DNA of 25,976 bases from DASUDX01 sp036275365 (lineage in GTDB: Bacteria; Pseudomonadota; Gammaproteobacteria; Nevskiales; Nevskiaceae): positions 1-25,976 of the forward strand of contig DASUDX010000061.1 in the NCBI GenBank assembly GCA_036275365.1, read 5' to 3'. The notes below the pieces were generated by a model. It saw only the letters and a list, made by a program, of their open reading frames with translations. It was not told the origin of the DNA and did not search any database. How positions within the stretch are numbered: the stretch's first letter is position 1; each line of letters starts with the position of its first letter. The translations under genes were made by a program, and so were the position numbers. Below are positions 1 through 9,734 of the stretch, piece by piece.

Positions 1-2100
<2,100 letters not shown>

Positions 2101-2101
2101 G

Positions 2102-2920
2102 TCAGAGCCGCTCGAGAAACCGCCGCAGGCGCCGGGTGGTCGGCGCCTGCGGATCGTCGAGCTCGGTGACCAGGGTGAAGTGGTTGCGCGCCGCGATCAG
2201 CCCACCTTCGCCGCGCAGGCCGCGCCTGCGCCAGGCACCGAGATAGTCGCGGCTCTGACGCTGGAACTCGGCCGACTCCTGGGCCCCGACCAGGGTCAGC
2301 AGCGGCGGGGCGCGATCCGGCAGGCGCCGCAGCGGGCTTTCGCTGGCGACCGTCTCCGGGGTCAGCCGGATCAGCGGCTGCAGCCAGCTGTGGCGCAGCG
2401 GCGCCAGATCAAACAGACCGCTGAGGCTGACCAGGCCGCGCAGACCGGCATCGGCCAGCAGCCCCACCTGCTGCCCGCCGGCCGAGTGACCGATGGCCAC
2501 CAGACCCGCCGCCCCCACCAGCCGCCGCTGCTGCAGGGTGGCCAGCAGCCGGCGCATCTGTGCGGCGATGCCCGGCAGGCTGTTGCCTGGACACAGGCCG
2601 TAGTCGGCCACCACCACGGTGTACTCGGGAAAGCCCAGCGCCACATGGTGGAAATCGGCCGCCCGCAGCGCCACCCAGTAGCCGCCGTGGATGAACAGCA
2701 GCAGCGGCCGGCGCGGATCGGACCCGGCAAACACATCGGCGCCCTCCTCGGCCGCCGGGCCATAGCGCAGGCGGGTGTGCGCCCGGCGGGCGCGCGCCGC
2801 GGCCGAGCGGCGCCGGTAGGCCTCGATGTAGGCCTGCTTGTAGCCGACCACGCGCGACTGGTCGTACTGCTGGTCGATCTCCGCCGCGCTGGTGAAGCCG
2901 CGGTAGAGCGCCCCGCTCAT
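2102..2920 (-). CDS. alpha/beta hydrolase, kynurenine formamidase-like
   Basis: A 272-aa protein of the alpha/beta-hydrolase fold, closest in motifs to the arylformamidase/KynB-like esterase branch. What shows this: the oxyanion motif HGGYW (residues 78-82), typical of kynurenine formamidases, the nucleophile elbow GHSAGG with Ser146, and a late His247 in RNHFTLV. The acid position after the late beta strand reads VGAQES, so Glu215 may replace the usual Asp. No signal peptide is visible, so it is probably cytoplasmic. It is the last gene of the peptidase run, and its ATG overlaps the M28 gene stop (ATGA). No other kynurenine-pathway gene is nearby, so true formamidase activity on N-formylkynurenine is unproven. 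A general esterase acting on an ester or formyl amide is equally possible. Confidence 0.85.
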   Translation of the reverse strand: MSGALYRGFTSAAEIDQQYDQSRVVGYKQAYIEAYRRRSAAARARRAHTRLRYGPAAEEGADVFAGSDPRRPLLLFIHGGYWVALRAADFHHVALGFPEYTVVVADYGLCPGNSLPGIAAQMRRLLATLQQRRLVGAAGLVAIGHSAGGQQVGLLADAGLRGLVSLSGLFDLAPLRHSWLQPLIRLTPETVASESPLRRLPDRAPPLLTLVGAQESAEFQRQSRDYLGAWRRRGLRGEGGLIAARNHFTLVTELDDPQAPTTRRLRRFLERL

Positions 2921-4278
2921 TCCGGCAGGCGTGGCAGGCGACCGAACCCGGCCGGATGCTGGGCCGCCAGCCAGGCGGCGATGGCGTAGACCGCCACATT
3001 TTGCTCCAGCCCGGCGCGGTCAATGCTCTCCAGGGTGTCGGCCGCGGTGTGGTGGAGATCGAAGTAGCGGCTGCCGTCCTGGCGCGGATCGAGCACCGGC
3101 ACCCCCCGCTCGCGCAGCGGGGTGAGGTCGGCCCCGCCCCGCGCACCGTTGCGGCCCAGCGCCACCCCGAAGGGAGCGAGGGCGCGGGCCATGGCCTCGA
3201 TCGCCGGCCACTGCGCCGGGTCCACCCCGGCATCGAGGCGGAACACCGCGCCGCTGCCGAAATCCGCCTCCATCGCCAGCACATGGCGATCCAGGCTCGC
3301 GGCGTGCGCGCGCGCATACGCCTTGGCGCCGGACAGGCCGAACTCCTCGTTGGCGAACAGCACCACCCGCAGGGTACGGCGCGGCTTGATCCCGAGCCGG
3401 GCGATCTGCCGCGCCGCCTCGATCACGATGGCCACCCCCGCGCCGTCGTCATTGGCGCCGGTGCCGACATCCCAGGAATCCAGATGCGCGCCCAGCAGCA
3501 CGATCTCATCGGTCTCGCCCGGGATCTCGCCGATCACATTGGCGGACATCGCATCCTTGAGATAGCGCGCGCCCACGCTCAGCGAGAGCGTCACCGCCCC
3601 CTGGGCCAGTTGCGCGGCGAGGCGGTCGGCGTCGCGGTTGGCCAGCGCCACCGCCGGAATGCGGGCGGCGCTGCTGTCATAGCGCAGGGTGCCGGTGTGG
3701 GCGACCCGCTCGCTGGAGGTGCCGATGGAGCGGATCACCGCGCCCACCGCGCCGCGCCGGGCCGCCTCGGCCGCGCCGCGCACCCGCACATCCACGGCGG
3801 GGCCGTAGCCGCTGCCATCGCGGGTGCGCTCCATGCGACGGTCGAAGAAGACGATCCGTCCGCGCACCTGCTCGAGCGGCCGCGCCTGCAGGTCCGCCAC
3901 GCTCTCCACCCGCAGCACCGGCGCCTGCACCTGCCCGCCCTCGCTGCCGCCCAGAGCCACCGCCGCCAGCGGTTCGGCATCCCCGGCCAGGCTCACCCGC
4001 ACCTCGCGGCGATTCCAGCGCGGCACCTGCACCGGCTCGGCACGGACCTCGGCAAAGCCCTGCTCGCGCAGCAGGCGCTGGGCCCAGGCCACCGCCTTGG
4101 CATCCCCGGGCGTACCGGCCAGCCGCGGCCCGACCTCGGTGGTGAGCGAGGCCACCCATTGATACGCACGGTTGTCAGCGGCGATCTGGCGCTGCAGCTG
4201 CTCGAGCGGAGCCTCGGCCTGCAGCGGGCTGCCGAGACTGGCGAGCAGCAGGCCGAGCGCGAGGCGGCGTCCGCTCAC
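2917..4278 (-). CDS. M28 family zinc exopeptidase (carboxypeptidase Q-like), exported
   Basis: A 453-aa metallopeptidase with a start GTG overlapping the upstream stop (GTGA). The N-terminus has a signal peptide (MSGRRLALGLLLASLGSPLQA, residues 1-21), so it acts in the periplasm or outside. A PA-like insert (about 110-235) precedes the M28 core. The usual di-zinc ligand set can be placed: His265 (GAHLDSW), Asp in GANDDGAG (277/278), Glu311/Glu312 (ANEEFG, catalytic and ligand), Asp339 (EADFG) and His409/410 (DLHHTAADT). This order and the PA insert fit carboxypeptidase Q/plasma glutamate carboxypeptidase-type enzymes, which release single residues from small peptides. Substrate is unknown. 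It sits fourth in a run with an oligopeptidase and an M23 peptidase, consistent with stepwise peptide breakdown in the envelope. Confidence 0.92.
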   Translation of the reverse strand: MSGRRLALGLLLASLGSPLQAEAPLEQLQRQIAADNRAYQWVASLTTEVGPRLAGTPGDAKAVAWAQRLLREQGFAEVRAEPVQVPRWNRREVRVSLAGDAEPLAAVALGGSEGGQVQAPVLRVESVADLQARPLEQVRGRIVFFDRRMERTRDGSGYGPAVDVRVRGAAEAARRGAVGAVIRSIGTSSERVAHTGTLRYDSSAARIPAVALANRDADRLAAQLAQGAVTLSLSVGARYLKDAMSANVIGEIPGETDEIVLLGAHLDSWDVGTGANDDGAGVAIVIEAARQIARLGIKPRRTLRVVLFANEEFGLSGAKAYARAHAASLDRHVLAMEADFGSGAVFRLDAGVDPAQWPAIEAMARALAPFGVALGRNGARGGADLTPLRERGVPVLDPRQDGSRYFDLHHTAADTLESIDRAGLEQNVAVYAIAAWLAAQHPAGFGRLPRLPE

Positions 4279-4724
4279 GGCTGGGCCTCGAACTGACGGC
4301 GCAGCTCCTCGACCCGACGGCGGTTGACGCCGAAATCGCGATAGCCGAAGCGCGAGAGGGAGCGCACCTCGATGCGGCCGTCCGGCTGCACCAGCAGCTC
4401 CAGATCGTCGCGATAGCGCATGCGCGGGGTGACGAACACCGCGTGCAGATAGCCGGGCTGCTCGTGCTCGATGCGACCGCCGATGCGCTCGACCACCTCG
4501 CGCAGCAGCACGAACGCCGCGTGGGCATCCCCGGCGTAGCGCAGCGCCGGCACCTGGTGGATGTCATCGCTGGCCATCGAGGAGACACAGCTCGGCCGCG
4601 CCGGGCAGCCGGCGAACACCCCGCTGCTGCGGTAGAGATGACCGGGGGTGGTGAAGGTGGCCCAGAGGGCCAGTGCCAGGACCGCCAGAGCGAGGAAGGA
4701 GAACCAGCGCAGGGCGCGTTTCAT
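4275..4724 (-). CDS. DUF1499 domain protein, single N-terminal membrane anchor
   Basis: A 149-aa protein with an N-terminal hydrophobic helix (residues about 6-24) followed by a DUF1499 domain (about 38-145). Family hallmarks are the Cys-Pro-x-x-Pro-x-Cys-Val-Ser-Ser stretch near residues 39-49 and the C-terminal signature IEVRSLSRFGYRDFGVNRRR. The function of DUF1499 is not established. A longer frame exists upstream, but the ATG at 4724 was chosen because it gives a clean membrane anchor and forms the same 4-nt ATGA overlap with the upstream M23 stop as the other genes in this run. Its end overlaps the GTG start of the M28 gene. The two cysteines lie just after the anchor, so on the periplasmic side if N-in; disulfide formation is possible. 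Confidence 0.88.
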   Translation of the reverse strand: MKRALRWFSFLALAVLALALWATFTTPGHLYRSSGVFAGCPARPSCVSSMASDDIHQVPALRYAGDAHAAFVLLREVVERIGGRIEHEQPGYLHAVFVTPRMRYRDDLELLVQPDGRIEVRSLSRFGYRDFGVNRRRVEELRRQFEAQP

Positions 4725-5548
4725 CGGGTGGACTGTCCTTTCCGGGCCGGTGCATCCTGCACCAGCAATGAGGCATCGAGGCGGGTCTGGTACCAGTTGG
4801 CCCGCCAGCACAGATGGGGGCCGGTGGCGCGGCCGGTGGCCCCGACCTCGCCGATCACCTGGCCTGCCGCCACCGTCTCGCCCTCCTTCACCAGCAGGCG
4901 CGAGAGGTGCAAATAGGTGGTGGACAGGCCCTGGCCGTGATCGAGAATCACGGTGCCACCGGTGTAGTAGAGGTCATCGCGCGCGAGGCTCACCTGGCCG
5001 GCACCGCTGGCCAGCACCGGCGTGCCCTGCGGGGCGGCGAGGTCGATGCCGAAATGCGGCTGCTTGGGCGTGCCATTGAGCACGCGCTTGCTGCCGTAGA
5101 CCCCGCTCACCGTGGCCGGTACCGGCCAGCGGAAGCCCTCGCGGAACCAGGCGGCGGCGGTCTCGCGATTGCGGGCGGCGCCCACCCGCTGATTGTCGAG
5201 CGCGATCTGCCGCTGGGCGGCGGCCGGCGGGCTCACCATCTTCTCCGGCAGCCCGCTGATGCGCTGCTCGTCATAGGCGCGGGCCTGCACCGGATACTCG
5301 TAGCGCTGCGGCGGCTGGCCCGGTGCCTGCACGGTGAGCTCGGCGGCGGGCGCCTCGTCCACCGCCAGACCGAGCACGAAGGCGCCCTCGCGGCTGACCG
5401 CCAGCGCACGGCCATTGAAGGAGACCGCACTGCCCGGTGCCACCTCGCCGATGATCACCCCGCCCTGCTGCCAGCTGCCGCGCAGACGCGGCTCGCTGGC
5501 CTGGGCCAGGCTAGTGCCGAGGATCAGCAGCAGGGCCAGTCTTCTCAC
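4721..5548 (-). CDS. M23/LytM family metallopeptidase, exported
   Basis: A 275-aa protein with a short signal peptide (MRRLALLLILGTSLAQA), an N-terminal beta-rich region (20-135) and a C-terminal LytM/M23 domain (about 140-262). M23 enzymes are zinc endopeptidases that cut peptidoglycan cross-bridges, or in degenerate form activate amidases. Zinc and catalytic residues: His165 and Asp169 (HFGID), His214 (TYLHLS) and His245 (GPHLCW). The residue that is normally the second His of the HxH pair is Cys247. Cys can bind zinc, and I recall similar GPHLCW sequences in related proteobacterial proteins, so this may be an active variant. The GTG start overlaps the S9 peptidase stop. No Shine-Dalgarno is visible, so translation is probably coupled. 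Confidence 0.92.
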   Translation of the reverse strand: MRRLALLLILGTSLAQASEPRLRGSWQQGGVIIGEVAPGSAVSFNGRALAVSREGAFVLGLAVDEAPAAELTVQAPGQPPQRYEYPVQARAYDEQRISGLPEKMVSPPAAAQRQIALDNQRVGAARNRETAAAWFREGFRWPVPATVSGVYGSKRVLNGTPKQPHFGIDLAAPQGTPVLASGAGQVSLARDDLYYTGGTVILDHGQGLSTTYLHLSRLLVKEGETVAAGQVIGEVGATGRATGPHLCWRANWYQTRLDASLLVQDAPARKGQSTR

Positions 5549-7710
5549 GGTGCCAGGCCCGCCTGCTTGAGCACCAGCGCGTACTCATCGGCGATCTCGC
5601 GCAGGCGCTCGAAGCGGCCCGACTTGCCGCCGTGCCCGGCCTGCATCTGCACGCGGAACAGGATCGGGGTCTGCGCCGAGGTATCGGCGCGGCGCAGCTT
5701 GGCGACCCACTTGGCCGGTTCGAAGTACTGCACCTGGCTGTCCCACAGGCCGGTGGTGACATAGAGCGCCGGGTAGTCGCGCGGCGCCACATTGTCGTAA
5801 GGCGAGTAGCTCAGCAGATAGTCGTAGTAGACCTTCTCCTTGGGGTTGCCCCACTCGTCGAACTCGTTGGTGGTGAGCGGGATCGACTCGTCGAGCATGG
5901 TGGTCACCACATCCACGAACGGCACATGGGCGGCGATCATCCGGTACTTCTCCGGCGCCAGATTGGCGATGGCACCCATCAGCAGTCCACCGGCGCTGCC
6001 GCCCTGGGCGAACACCCGGTCGCGCGCCGCATAGCCCTCGGCCACCAGGAAATCGGTGACATCGATGAAGTCGGTGAAGGTGTTCATCTTCTTCAGCAGC
6101 TTGCCGTCCTCATACCAGCGCCGGCCCAGCTCCTGGCCGCCGCGCACATGGGCGATGGCGTAGACGAAGCCACGGTCGAGCAGGCTCAGGCGGTTGGCGC
6201 TGAAGCCGGGATCCATCGGATAGCCGTAGGAGCCGTAGGCGTACTGATACAGCGGCGCGCGCCCATCGCGCGGCAGGTCCTTGCGGTAGACCAGGGACAC
6301 CGGCACCCGCGTGCCATCGCGGGCCGTGGCGTGGCGGTACTCGGTGACATAACGGGCCGGATCGAAATCGCCGAGCACCGGCTCGACCTTGCGCACCGTC
6401 TTCTCGCCGCTGGCCAGGTCATAGTCGATGGTGGTGTCCGGCGTGGTCATCGACTCGTAGACATAGCGCAGGCTGGGACTGTCGAAATCCGCGCTGCCGA
6501 CCAGGCTCATCACATAGGCGGGTTCGGCGGCCTCGATGCGCGACTCCGCCGCACCGGTCTTCCAGGGCTTGAGACGGATCTTGAGCAGACCCTCGCTGCG
6601 CTCGTTGATCGCCAGATGGGTCCTGAACAGCTCGTAGCCCTGGATGAAGGCATCCTCGCGATGCGCCACCAGATCCTTCCAGCGACGGCGCTCGCCGCTG
6701 TTCTTCACCGGCGCCCGCACCAGCCGGTAGTTGGGCGCGTTCTCGTTGCTGCGGATGACGAACTCGCCGGCGCCACGGCCCGGCAGATGCTGGGCGTCGT
6801 AGAGGTGGCCGGGGCTGCGGCCGGCAATCGAGCGCAGGGTCAGCGGCAGCCCATCGGCGCTGGCGTAGAGCTGCTCCGAGGTGAGCGTGCTCGAGCAGTA
6901 GATGTAGACATGGCGGTCGGACTTCGAGCGGTTGAGGCCGAGGTAGTAGCTCTTGTCGGTCTCGGTGTAGACGATGCTGTTGTCCGCCATCGCCTGCCCG
7001 CGCTGGTGGGCGCGCACGCGATAGCCGAGCAGGGTCACCGGATCGGTCTCGATGTAGAGCAGGCTGCGGTTGTCATTGAGCCAGGCGATATCGCCCTGCA
7101 CCGGATGGAGCTGATCCGGCAGCACCTCGCCGGTCTCCAGGTTCTTGATCCGCAGCGTGAACTGGCGGCGGCCGACCCGGTCCTCGGTCCAGGCGATCCA
7201 GCGGTTGTCCGGACTCACCACATAGTAGGCGAGCTGGTAGTAGCTGCTGTCCCCGGCCAGCTGGTTGGCGTCGAGCAGGATCTCCTCGGGCGCCTCCAGG
7301 CTGCCCTTGCGGCGGGCGTGGATCGGCCGCTCCTGCCCCTTCTCGTAGCGCTGGTAGTACCAGTAGCCGTTGTCCAGATAGGGGACGCTGGCGTCGTCCT
7401 CCTGGATGCGGCCGCGCAGTTCCTGGAACAGCTGTTCGGACAGCGGCGCGATGCCGGCGGTCATCGCCTCGGCATAGCGGTTCTCCGCCTCGAGATAGGC
7501 GAGCATCTCCGGGTTCTGGCGCGCGTCATCCCGCAGCCAGTACCAGGGATCCTCGCGATCGCCATGCGGCGAGGCGACCGTATGCGGCTTCTGCACCGCC
7601 AGCGGCGGCTGCGGCGCGGTGGCCTCGAAGCTCGAGAACGCCGGTCCCGGGCTTTGCAGCCCCGCACAGCCGGCCAGCCACAGCGCACCCAACAGGGTCA
7701 GCACACGCAT
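5545..7710 (-). CDS. ptrB: S9 prolyl-oligopeptidase family protein, oligopeptidase B-like lipoprotein
   Basis: A 721-aa serine peptidase with an N-terminal beta-propeller and C-terminal alpha/beta-hydrolase domain. The catalytic triad (numbering from the GTG one codon upstream) is Ser573 in GGSAGG, Asp658 in GLWDSQVQYFEPAKW and His694 in GHGGKSGR. The segment PFVDVVTTMLDESIPLTT with the following EFDEWGNP is characteristic of oligopeptidase B, which cleaves short peptides after Lys or Arg. The N-terminus has a lipobox (LWLAGC, Cys16 or 15), so unlike cytosolic E. coli OpdB this copy should be a membrane lipoprotein. The ATG at 7710 is preferred to the GTG at 7713 because the GAGGAG site lies 6 nt before it. 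The gene starts 24 nt after thrS and leads the five-gene overlapping run. Confidence 0.93.
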   Translation of the reverse strand: MRVLTLLGALWLAGCAGLQSPGPAFSSFEATAPQPPLAVQKPHTVASPHGDREDPWYWLRDDARQNPEMLAYLEAENRYAEAMTAGIAPLSEQLFQELRGRIQEDDASVPYLDNGYWYYQRYEKGQERPIHARRKGSLEAPEEILLDANQLAGDSSYYQLAYYVVSPDNRWIAWTEDRVGRRQFTLRIKNLETGEVLPDQLHPVQGDIAWLNDNRSLLYIETDPVTLLGYRVRAHQRGQAMADNSIVYTETDKSYYLGLNRSKSDRHVYIYCSSTLTSEQLYASADGLPLTLRSIAGRSPGHLYDAQHLPGRGAGEFVIRSNENAPNYRLVRAPVKNSGERRRWKDLVAHREDAFIQGYELFRTHLAINERSEGLLKIRLKPWKTGAAESRIEAAEPAYVMSLVGSADFDSPSLRYVYESMTTPDTTIDYDLASGEKTVRKVEPVLGDFDPARYVTEYRHATARDGTRVPVSLVYRKDLPRDGRAPLYQYAYGSYGYPMDPGFSANRLSLLDRGFVYAIAHVRGGQELGRRWYEDGKLLKKMNTFTDFIDVTDFLVAEGYAARDRVFAQGGSAGGLLMGAIANLAPEKYRMIAAHVPFVDVVTTMLDESIPLTTNEFDEWGNPKEKVYYDYLLSYSPYDNVAPRDYPALYVTTGLWDSQVQYFEPAKWVAKLRRADTSAQTPILFRVQMQAGHGGKSGRFERLREIADEYALVLKQAGLAP

Positions 7711-7716
7711 CACGCT

Positions 7717-7722
7717 CTCCTC
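7717..7722 (-). promoter_or_regulatory. Shine-Dalgarno deciding the S9 peptidase start
   Basis: GAGGAG on the minus strand lies 6 nt before the ATG at 7710 but only 3 nt before the in-frame GTG at 7713, favouring the ATG. It is the clearest ribosome-binding site of the peptidase run; the genes downstream rely on stop/start overlaps instead. Confidence 0.6.
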
Positions 7723-7734
7723 AGGTCCCGGTCG

Positions 7735-9666
7735 TCAGACCGGATCGGCGGCCAGCCCCGCCAGGCGTTGCACGGCCTCGGCGAGCGGCAGGGTTTCCTG
7801 ACGCTCCTCGCCCCGCAGACGCAGGGTCACCGTCTGCTCCTCGGCTTCCTTGCGGCCCACCACCACGATCACCGGAATCTTGTGGGTGGCGTGCTCGCGG
7901 ATCTTGTAGTTGATCTTCTCGTTGCGCAGATCGCTCTCGGCGCGCAGCCCGGCGGCCTTGAGCGCGGCGCAGACCTGTTCGGCGTAGGGGTCGGCGTCGG
8001 AGACGATCGGCGCCACCACCGCCTGAACCGGCGCCAGCCACATCGGCAGGGCTCCGGCGTGCTGCTCGATGAGGATGCCGGTGAAGCGCTCGAGCGACCC
8101 GAGGATGGCCCGATGCAGCATCACCGGCCGCTGGCGCGATCCATCCTCCGCCACATACTCGGCGCCGAGCCGCTCGGGCAGCAGGAAGTCCACCTGCAGG
8201 GTGCCGCACTGCCAGTCGCGGCCGATGGCATCGCGCAGCACGAACTCCAGCTTGGGGCCGTAGAAGGCGCCTTCGCCCGGGTTCATGGTGTAGGGCAGGC
8301 CCGCCGCCTCGATCGCCTCGCGCAGGGCGCCCTCGGCGCGATCCCAGAGCGCATCGTCGCCGCCGCGCTTTTCAGGACGATCGGAGAACTTCACCCGCAC
8401 CTCGGTGAAGCCGAAGGCGCGGTAGACCTGGGTGAGCAGGCCGCAGAAGGCGACCGTCTCGCTGTTGATCTGCGCCTCGGTGCAGAAGATGTGGGCATCG
8501 TCCTGGACGAAGCCACGCACCCGCATCAGGCCGTGCAGGGCGCCGCTGGGCTCGTAGCGATGGCAGGCGCCGAACTCGGCCATGCGCAGCGGCAGCTCGC
8601 GGTAGGAGCGCAGGCCCTGGCGGAAGATCTGCACATGGCAGGGGCAGTTCATCGGTTTCACCGCCAGCACCGAGCGGCTGCCCCCGCCTTCGTCGACCTC
8701 GGCGATGAACATGTTCTTGCGGTAGTTCTCCCAGTGGCCGGACTGCTCCCAGAGCAGGCGGTCGACCAGCATCGGGGTCTTCACCTCGACATAGCCGCTG
8801 GCGTCCAGCCGGCTGCGGATGTAGCGCTCGAGCTGGCGGTAGAGGGTCCAGCCCTTGGGGTGCCAGAACACCTGGCCGATGGCCTCTTCCTGGAAATGGA
8901 ACAGGTCGAGCTGGCGGCCGAGCTTGCGGTGGTCGCGCTTCTCCGCCTCCTCCTGCTGACGCAGCCAGCTCTTGAGCTCGTCCTCGCTGGCGAAGGCGAC
9001 GCCATAGATGCGCTGCAGCTGGGCATTGCGGGCATCGCCGCGCCAGTAGGCGCCGGAGAGCTTGGTCAGCTTGAAGGCGGTGCCCACCTTGCCGGTGGAG
9101 GGCAGATGCGGGCCCAGGCACAGATCCAGCCACTGCGGACCCTGGCGGTAGATGGTGAGGGTCTGGTCGCGCAGTCCCTCGCGGATCCACTCGGCCTTGA
9201 AGCGCTCGCCGCTGGCCTCGAAATGGGCCACCGCCTGCTCGTGGGACCAGACCTCGCGCACGATCGGCAGATCGCGCTTGACGATCTCGCGCATGCGCGC
9301 CTCGATCGTCTCCAGATCCGCCTCGGTGAAGGGTTCGTCACGGGCGAAGTCGTAGTAGAAGCCGACCTCGGTGGCCGGACCAAAGGTGATCTGGGTACCC
9401 GGGAACAGCTCCTGGACCGCCTGCGCCAGCACATGGGCGGCGTCGTGGCGGAGGGTCTCCAGCGCCTCCGGCTGATCGCGGGTGATCAGCTGGATCCGGG
9501 CATCGCGGTCGATCGGCCGGGTCAGGTCCCACAGCTCCTCGTCGACCCGCACCAGCGCGGCCTTCTTGGCGAGTCCGGGCGAGATGCCCTGGGCGATGGC
9601 AAGCCCGGTGACCGGGGCGTCGAAGCGCTTGACGGCGCCGTCGGGGAAGGTGATCTGGATGGACAT
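7735..9666 (-). CDS. thrS: threonine--tRNA ligase
   Basis: A full-length (643 aa, E. coli 642) class II aminoacyl-tRNA synthetase charging tRNA-Thr in the cytoplasm. Domains in order: TGS (1-62), editing domain with His74/His78 and Cys183/His187 (matching E. coli H73, H77, C182, H186), catalytic core and C-terminal anticodon-binding domain (about 545-640). The three zinc ligands that recognise the threonine hydroxyl are all present: Cys341 (MNCPCH), His392 (DDAHIF) and His518 (VMLHRA), so both active and editing sites look intact. The upstream in-frame ATG at 9723 would add 19 unconserved residues, so the ATG at 9666 is preferred. No strong Shine-Dalgarno is seen. It follows gltX by 68 nt and precedes the S9 gene; the usual infC-rpmI-rplT neighbours are absent here. 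Confidence 0.97.
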   Translation of the reverse strand: MSIQITFPDGAVKRFDAPVTGLAIAQGISPGLAKKAALVRVDEELWDLTRPIDRDARIQLITRDQPEALETLRHDAAHVLAQAVQELFPGTQITFGPATEVGFYYDFARDEPFTEADLETIEARMREIVKRDLPIVREVWSHEQAVAHFEASGERFKAEWIREGLRDQTLTIYRQGPQWLDLCLGPHLPSTGKVGTAFKLTKLSGAYWRGDARNAQLQRIYGVAFASEDELKSWLRQQEEAEKRDHRKLGRQLDLFHFQEEAIGQVFWHPKGWTLYRQLERYIRSRLDASGYVEVKTPMLVDRLLWEQSGHWENYRKNMFIAEVDEGGGSRSVLAVKPMNCPCHVQIFRQGLRSYRELPLRMAEFGACHRYEPSGALHGLMRVRGFVQDDAHIFCTEAQINSETVAFCGLLTQVYRAFGFTEVRVKFSDRPEKRGGDDALWDRAEGALREAIEAAGLPYTMNPGEGAFYGPKLEFVLRDAIGRDWQCGTLQVDFLLPERLGAEYVAEDGSRQRPVMLHRAILGSLERFTGILIEQHAGALPMWLAPVQAVVAPIVSDADPYAEQVCAALKAAGLRAESDLRNEKINYKIREHATHKIPVIVVVGRKEAEEQTVTLRLRGEERQETLPLAEAVQRLAGLAADPV

Positions 9667-9734
9667 GGGGAAGCTGGGCGTCTCAGAAGAACCGCGGCCG
9701 TGGCCAGCCGCATTGTGGCGCAAGCCGCCGGCGC

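Noticed and set aside
2956..4296. 446-aa open frame on the + strand
   Set aside because: Antisense shadow of the M28 peptidase, which has a signal peptide and all metal ligands.
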